Assembly (NCBI RefSeq): GCF_000004075.3
Contig: NC_026659.2
Location: forward strand, 30,770,272-30,834,271
Source: Cucumis sativus
Taxonomy: Eukaryota > Streptophyta > Magnoliopsida > Cucurbitales > Cucurbitaceae
DNA length: 64,000 nt
Reading direction: 5' to 3'
Below, piece after piece: positions 57,155 to 64,000 of the stretch (positions within the stretch are counted from its first letter, which is position 1; every line of letters starts with the position of its first letter). The notes beneath the pieces were generated by a model that searched no databases, had not been told where the DNA came from, and saw only the letters and a program-made list of their open reading frames with translations. Both the position numbers and the translations under genes were made by a program.

Positions 57155-60100
57155 ATGAAACTCCATAGCAATGAAGTTCCTTCAGGGAAAAACTATACCC
57201 TTTACAAAACATTAACCATAGTTTTTAGTTTAGTGATTTTGACAGTGATTCCTCTGTTATACAATCTCATAAACTATTACTCTGTTTTCATTCTGAACAA
57301 TTCACCAAAATCTCCATCAAGTTCATTCTCATCAAGCAGTAGTGGTAATGGAAAGAATGGAGTTTTTGAGAAATTGTCAAATTATGGGAATGAAGAGGAA
57401 GAAGAATGTGATATGTTCGTAGGAGAATGGATACCGAATCCAAATGCTCCATATTATTCAAGTTCATCATGTTGGGCAATTCATGAACATCAAAACTGTA
57501 TGAAATATGGAAGACCAGATGGAGGATTTATGCAATGGAGATGGAAGCCAGATGGTTGTGAACTTCCAATCTTTAATCCTTCTCAGTTTCTTGAGATTAT
57601 GAGAGATAAATCTTTGGCTTTTGTTGGTGACTCTGTTGGAAGAAACCAAATGCAATCTTTGATATGCCTTCTCTCAAGGGTATGTGTGTCTTCCCATCCT
57701 TCTCTTCTTTTTACTTTCTTTTAATCATTTTTTCTTGTTCTTGACTCTACATCTTCATCAATCTCATCCTCATCATCCTCATCATCATCATTTGTTCATG
57801 TCAAAGTTATTTTCAGGGTGGTATTGTATAATGTTTTATTCATTTCGATTAGTCTAATTAATCGTTTGAATTAGTCTAATTAGGTAGAAGTCTAATTAGG
57901 TAGCGCGACCGTTACAAATATAGCCGTCCTAGTTCATGCACTAGAGATAAAATAAAATTTAGATCTAGTTCTTGAAATCTATGGTAGAAGAACCTCTAGT
58001 GGACTCCTCTTGTTTGGCAAACTAGCTCTTGTTAGCAATCGACATTTTCTAAAGATATATTCTATCACTAATAGACATTATTATTGATATCTCGTGTGTT
58101 GTGTTGCGAGTATGTATCTACAACTATCCATTAAGACAATGAGAGACATGACCTATATTCATTTGGGTTTCTATTATTACCTTGGGTTTTTTATTTTAAT
58201 AAATAATATCATCATATTCATTTGGGTTTTATTATATATTATTATTCGAAGGTGAGTTTTATAATAGATGTTTTTTAATTTGTTTTTGCCATTTTTGAGA
58301 TGGGATTTTGGAATATATTCCTTTTTCTGAAATGACTTCAATAATACGAGTGTTTGTGCCTAAAAGGTCAATAATTTTGAATGTGACATTAAATAATATA
58401 GTTGAAAACAAATTTCAATATATATATGTTTTGAGGGAACGAAATTAAATTCTAATCTACACTTAAGACTCTGTGGTTTATAAATCATATCATGTCATAT
58501 CATATATATATACAATTTTAATTCTATATGGGTTAATTTCAATTATCTAATCTAACTTTGTGAAAGCATCTTCTTCTGAAAAGTAACCCAAAGTGATAAA
58601 AGTTCACTTTTTACATTTAAGATTTTAAAAAGCTCAATTATTGGTTTTTTGGGAATCTCAATACCATTCCCAAGATCACCTCTTTTTTCACTAACTTTCA
58701 CAATTTGAAAAACAATATTGTATTTATTTAACCATTGAGATTTGATGAGAAAATATTACACTTCAAGTAATATTTTTAATATGGCAAAAAACAACAACAA
58801 CAATAATAAAAAGGAGTATATGGGAATCTTTGAGCACTTGGTAACATGACAACAAGTTTGTATTATAGTTGCACACAACACTAGGCCAAAGAGGAACCAT
58901 GCATGTGAGTCATCTCTATGTCTCTTCCCCATTTCTCTTTCTCTTTTATCTTTTTTGAATTTTTTTGATTTTATGTTCAATGTTGCTTTCTATATCCAGT
59001 TCTTTATTCATTATTGTAAATTGTTTTCTTCATCTCCTTTCCATTTCAATTATTTTGTGGTTCATATTCCATTATTCTATGTAGATATGTATTATAGATA
59101 TTTCAAGTTAGTTAATCCTCAATCACGAATTTGAACATGAAACTTTTAATCAGTTTTTTATAGTCACAAACTCGTTTTCATTTTTATGGAGTCTTTTAGT
59201 TAAAAATAGGTGAAAAGAGGTTTTATTGTGAGTGTTGGACCAAATTTATGTTTAGAAATTAAAAATATATGAATAATTGAATCTAAAAAGCTGAACTTAA
59301 GAAGATTTTATTAGAAAAGAAAAAGGAAAAGAAAAGAAAATCAAGAAAACTTTTGATTATAAAATAGAAAAGGTGATGTGTTCGAGCTTTTTCTTTGTAA
59401 GAGGAAAAAAACAAAGAGTAAAAGAGTTATATGACAGCTTGATAAGTTGTGACATTTAAACAAATAAAAATACTTTACAAAAAAGTTATAATAATAATAA
59501 TATAATTTTCAAAATATGGATAAGACTTGGGAATAAATCCCCACCTGATAATTACCAAACAAAAACAAATGGGTCCCTAATAATTTAAATTCCCATATAT
59601 AAAAAAAATAAAGAATTCCATAAATTCTTATTTAATGTCTTTTTTCTTTTCTACTTCTATTTTTCTTCCAATTTTAGATCTAATTTTTATAAATAAAAAA
59701 CTACTTTATTCCTTAATTATAATTTATATTGAAATATTTTTTAAAAAATCAAACTAACACCTAACATATATTTATATATACCCATTGCAAGGGTGTTTTT
59801 CTCAAATTTTTTTAGAAACAATTTAATAATAAGGAGAAAATGTGAAGTATTCAATAAAGTCGAAAATGAAATGACTTGATGAAGCTTTGAGAGGTCTACT
59901 TGAGGTTTAGAATAGTAGCAATCCTCTCGTGGAAGATGTGATTAGGCTTTTAAAAATTACTCAAAATTTTATTATAAAAAGATCAATTTAAGTTCATAAC
60001 TTCTTCAACTTCACAATTCATGCTTGGGTTTTTTTAGTTGATTTAAGAAAATGAAAAAAAAAATTATTGGTTTGTTTGGACGACATGTATGGCATCATGT

Positions 60101-62153
60101 GGTATAGAATAATCTTCACATGATCAAAGTGGATCAATATAATCAAATAAATTTTAAAAAATCCCAAAAAAAGCAATTTCAGAATTGCAGCAAATAAAAT
60201 CTGAATTAAATAAAAAAAAAATAAAGAAAGAGTATTTGTTTGTTTATTTATTTATTTTTCTCTCTATCTCTCTAAGATTTTTGCCGACAATGGTGTATTG
60301 TGTCAGAAGAGAAGAGGAATATTGTAAACATTTGACCAACAAATATTTTTATTAAAAGTACATCTCTTCTGTTTGAGACATTGTTTTCATTCTATTTTTT
60401 TCTTTTTTTTCTTTTTTCTATCACTTTTAGAGAGAGAAAGTATATGATACTTTAAATTAATTAAAGGCTTCTTTTTATTATTGTTATTAAAAAATTGTTA
60501 TTGTGTTTGCAACTTTTGAGATGGAGAAATCTTTTTAAAAGAAAATTATGAGCTTCTTCTGAGTGGTTTTATTAATTAAAAGTTTAGGGTCAGATGAGTT
60601 TAGATCCAAAATATAATTAAAAATAAATCAATTAAAATATGTAATGTGTGTGTGTGTGTTGTATAAAAAGTTGTGCAATCAAATTTTCTAATTAGTAGTT
60701 CTTGTGGGTGGGAATCGTGGAATTATAATTTGTATTAATAACACAATTCATATTTATTATGTTTAAGTTAATCCAAAAAAGTTTAATCGTGAAATTAAGA
60801 AAATGTTTATACCAAAATTGAGTTGTTTTAAACTCTAATTTTTTTTAGTTAAATATGTATATTTTAGTCGTGAAACTTTACCTTTTTATTTCTTCATTCA
60901 TTGATTCAATTATTGATTGTTGTTGTTATTTAAGAAAAGAAACTTGATCTATTTTTAACATTGCTCTTCACTTTAAATAATATGTTCCATCTTTTGTCTT
61001 TCTGTTTTATTTTTACTCAAACAAAGGTGAAGATTGAAGAAAGTATTTTGTCAATGAGTGAGTCTTGGGTTTGGATGTCCTCTCAATTTTTGCCTTAAAT
61101 TTTAAAGAATCAATACTCCTGTTGTATTTTAGAAACAATTTTTTAAAGTTCATGATTATTATTTATATTTTAAAAAAAGTATATGGGTAATTTTTAACTT
61201 TAGACATAGTATCATGATAGATGGTCTAGAAAATTATTATATTCAAATTTGTAACGTTATTTCCTTCCAAAAGTGGAAGAAAGTATAAAATGATATAATG
61301 TTAAATTTACTTTTTATCTATCAGCTTAAGTTTTATGGGCATATTTTGATAGGTGGAGTATCCAGTAGACGAGTCATACACGGCAGACGAGAATTTCAAG
61401 AGATGGAAATACAAAACCTACAATTTCACATTGGCTAGTTTCTGGACACCACATCTAATCAAAGCCAATATGGGAGATGCCAACGGTCCAACTAAAACCG
61501 GTCTCTTCAACCTCTACTTAGACGAACATGACCAAGAATGGACAACTCAAATTGACGAATTTGACTACATCATCATCTCTGCTGGCCATTGGTTCTTCCG
61601 TCCGATGGTTTTTCACGAAAACCACCGTATTGTTGGTTGCCATTACTGCCTCCTCCCAAACGTCACCGATCTTGGAATGTACTATGGTTACCGAAAAGCC
61701 TTCCGAACAGCATTGAAAGCCATAAACAGCTTAAAGAATTTCAAAGGAACAACAATTCTAAGAACATTTGCACCGTCGCATTTCGAGAACGGGCTATGGA
61801 ATGAAGGAGGCAATTGTTTAAGAACACAGCCGTTTCGAAGCAATGAAACGCAGTTGGAAGGGCATAATCTAGAGTTGTATATGATTCAAATGGAAGAATA
61901 TAGGGTTGCAGAAAAGGAAGGAAGAAGAAAAGGGAAGAAATTTAGGCTTCTTGATACGACGCAAGCAATGTTGTTGAGGCCGGATGGGCATCCAAGTCGG
62001 TACGGGCATTTGGCTAGTGAGAATGTCACATTGTATAATGATTGTGTTCATTGGTGTCTGCCAGGGCCTATTGATGCTTGGAGTGATTTCTTGCTTCAGA
62101 TGTTGAAGATGGAAGGGATTAGATCAGCTAGGGATAGGTTACAGTTTGGTTAG
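57155..62153 (+). CDS. TRICHOME BIREFRINGENCE-LIKE polysaccharide O-acetyltransferase (TBL19-22 group)
   Basis: Two exons, 57155-57679 and 61353-62153, joined over a 3.67-kb intron, give 441 residues. A short cytosolic N-terminus is followed by one membrane anchor (about 19-40), a Ser-rich stem (50-70) and the TBL domain from about residue 85 ([33 protein letters not shown]). The PC-esterase part has the catalytic GDS motif (158-160, [14 protein letters not shown]) and the distal DCVHWCLPG (Asp405, His408), giving the Ser-His-Asp set. TBL proteins are Golgi type II membrane enzymes that acetylate cell-wall polymers. Similarity and neighbourhood point to the TBL19-22 group, which is linked to xyloglucan acetylation; the exact substrate is inferred only. 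A second TBL gene follows in tandem. The exon junction [12 protein letters not shown] is family-typical. Confidence 0.94.
57680..61352 (+). other. TBL intron (3.67 kb)
   Basis: A GT-AG intron, AT-rich with many simple runs. Near 58000-58090 it has text of the TCTATCACTAATAGAC repeat style common in this genome, and at its 3' end a TRIM relic. No gene inside. Confidence 0.8.
61149..61350 (+). mobile_element. TRIM fossil at the 3' end of the TBL intron
   Basis: It is related to the TRIM at 44813-45076: a primer-binding-site-like stretch near 61206-61216, the internal ATGGTCTAGAA and ACGTTATTTCC blocks, then a right terminal repeat from about 61287 with GTTAAATTTAC and CAGCTTAAG. The left terminal repeat is only faintly visible. 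It is a broken and old copy whose right repeat runs up to the host splice acceptor at 61351-61352. Confidence 0.5.
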
Positions 62154-63892
62154 AGCTAGGCTAGACTTCATTTTTATTGTTTCTTGTTGTTTTTCTTGAT
62201 CTTCTTTTGGGATTTGTATAATTTGTTTGTATCATTGTTCATTTTTAAGTTGTATGTATGTAATTAGACATTGTGAAAGAAGTAATAAGAGAGCATAATT
62301 TAATTAAGTAAGCAACTTAACTATGAAAAGCAGCTTCCCAAAATAAAATCTACACCATCGTCCACCAATTATACACTTATATTATAAGTTTGGAGTTTAA
62401 TGGATGTATACCCTAAAATTAGGGATATAATAAATTTGATTTTGAGCATGTGTAGCTGCAAATTACGCATGTACTTTATTCTTTGGCTTCTTATAAGAAA
62501 TCTTAAGTATTTGTTGTGGTTAAGATGTCTTTGTTTCGTGTTAAAAGGCTGCAAGTTCTCACCCTATAATGTACAATCTGATAGAGAGAAGAAACAAGAG
62601 AATAGTATTATCAAACTGTCAATTCTATAGATAGGGATTAAATGTGTGGATGGCCATCACCTACTCCTTCATAATCCAATCTCTATCTCTATCTCTATCT
62701 CTATCTCTATCCCAGTCCAAATCTCTTCAACACAACCCCATTTCAATTATTTTTCATGTTTTTTCAAAAAAGAAAAAGAAAAAGAAAAGTGGGATTAGAG
62801 TTTTAACGGAGAAAGGAAAATCCAACTGTACTTGATATAGACTCTACTCTATACCATGTTGCCTATAACAAAAGAAAGATGACAACTCCTTTCATATAAT
62901 AATCTAAACCCAATTGCTTTTTTTTTCTTCCCTTTTCTTATATTATTTTATCCAAGAAGATTCTATTCTTTCACAAATGTTGTTAATTCAGACTCCAGCT
63001 TGGTTCATTGACCTTCATTATCCATTATTTGATTCATTATTGAAAGGAAAGAAGTTTCCGGTTTTCAGTAAATCTCAGTGTAAAAAAAGTCAATATCCCA
63101 TCTCAAAGAAGCAATAATGAAAAACAGGCAAACCTTCAATGCTAAGCTAAGTTTTTATCACTATGTCCCCAATGTGTACTCATCAAGAGCCTATATCAAT
63201 TGTAGACCACACAACAAACTGATGATTCAGACCTATCCTATGAGGTGGCTAAATGTTGAAAGTCCTTTCTATCATTGCTTCAAGTATTTAGCAAAAAAAA
63301 TAAAAAACAAACAAAAAAGTTTAAATGCCTTTTTCCTTATGTGCATATGCTGCAATAGTTTATTATCTGTGTGTATGGGTGTGCGTGTGTATATATATTT
63401 GTACCAGGGTTACTGATTTTGAAGGGTTATTTTTCTCTGTTTCCTTGAAAGTAGCAAAGAATAAAGCTGCTAAGTAAAAATTAAAAATAACTTACTTGCT
63501 CCATGTGGTTGTTACTCTGTATCCTTATCTGTAAAGCATGTTTCTTCAAGAATTTTATGAGGATATCTGTCTATAATCTGTATGAGTGTTGTATGGTTGT
63601 CGGTGGCCCAAAGAAATTGTGTTTTTTCCATCTGTCCCACTAAATTTTTAATAATGAAATATTATGCAAGGCCTAATAAAACCAAAGTTGTATATTAATA
63701 ATGGTGGTTTGGTAGGTAATCCAAGCCAAGAATAGCAGCATTACTATTATATGAATGAATGCTTTTTAATAATTTACCCTAAGTTGCTTTTTACATGGAC
63801 CTACGCCTATCACAAAGAGAGAGAGAAAGTGTGTGTGTGTGTGTTATATGAATGAAAACATTTGGTATCTAATTTTCAGAGCTGATTTCAAC
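62154..63892. other. Intergenic between tandem TBL genes
   Basis: 3' flank of the first TBL gene and promoter of the second. It contains a (CTCTAT)5 hexanucleotide repeat at 62681-62710 and a (GT)n tract near 63827-63843. Open frames here lack family signatures. Confidence 0.5.
62681..62710 (+). repeat. (CTCTAT)5 microsatellite
   Basis: Five perfect hexanucleotide copies; a likely length-polymorphic marker. Confidence 0.95.
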
Positions 63893-64000
63893 ATGAAGCT
63901 TCATGCTTTTGAAGCTCCAATTGTTAACAAATCAGTGTTGTGGAATTCCTACAAAGGAATTCTTCTAGCTCTGACACTAATTCTTCTAACAATCATTCCT
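63893..64000 (+). CDS. Second TBL gene, N-terminal fragment (cut by window edge)
   Basis: An ATG at 63893 opens a frame to the window end: MKLHAFEAPIVNKSVLWNSY followed by KGILLALTLILLTIIP. The first TBL gene starts [13 protein letters not shown] and its anchor ends VILTVIP, so the layout (MKLH start, short polar part, membrane anchor ending in IIP) is the same. Only 36 codons are in the window; the catalytic domain lies beyond it. Probably a tandem paralogue. Confidence 0.8.
   Translation, partial: MKLHAFEAPIVNKSVLWNSYKGILLALTLILLTIIP

Noticed and set aside
63117-63416. 99-codon frame between the TBL genes
   Set aside because: Low-complexity and AT-biased with no family signature; it ends in a GT microsatellite area and is probably chance.

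Overview
The window is nuclear DNA of a flowering plant. Genes carry short GT-AG introns, intergenic DNA is strongly AT-rich, and every recognisable protein belongs to a plant family. Protein similarity and repeat types suggest a eudicot of the Cucurbitaceae (Cucumis-like), but the species cannot be fixed by eye. Nothing in it looks prokaryotic, and no CRISPR array, rRNA or tRNA gene was seen.

Left part (1-14 kb): a minus-strand mitochondrial-type PPR gene runs off the left edge. It is followed by three tandem minus-strand genes for small KIN/COR6.6-like stress (LEA-type) proteins, then a plus-strand gene for FtsHi3, a protease-dead FtsH-like AAA ATPase of the chloroplast. From memory, PPR, KIN/LEA, FtsHi3 and TBL genes also neighbour each other in Arabidopsis (At3g02440-At3g02490, and partly At5g15890-At5g15980), so this looks like conserved microsynteny.

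Middle (14-34 kb): a lineage-specific F-box cluster has two intact genes and three relics. It is followed by proline dehydrogenase (4 exons) and an archaeal-type cofactor-independent phosphoglycerate mutase (5 coding exons plus a 5' UTR exon).

Right-centre (34.6-54 kb): a tandem segmental duplication carries TrpB2-type tryptophan synthase beta plus the start of an FLX-like 2 (FLL2) gene. Both TrpB2 copies look intact (496 and 494 aa). The first FLL2 copy ends inside its first coding exon where the duplicated homology ends, and its 5' UTR intron has filled with mobile elements (MITEs, a foldback repeat, a SINE, a LINE relic). The second FLL2 copy is complete (398 aa).

Right end (57-64 kb): a TRICHOME BIREFRINGENCE-LIKE (TBL) O-acetyltransferase gene with one 3.7-kb intron, then the start of a second TBL gene cut by the window edge.

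The genes form no operon-like pathway; they are independent housekeeping and stress genes. No previously undescribed system is evident. The points most worth a second look are the duplication and its truncated FLL2 copy, the intron loss within the KIN array, miniature LTR-element relics (one abutting a host splice acceptor), a 0.7-kb foldback repeat, and a likely GC-AG intron in one TrpB2 copy.
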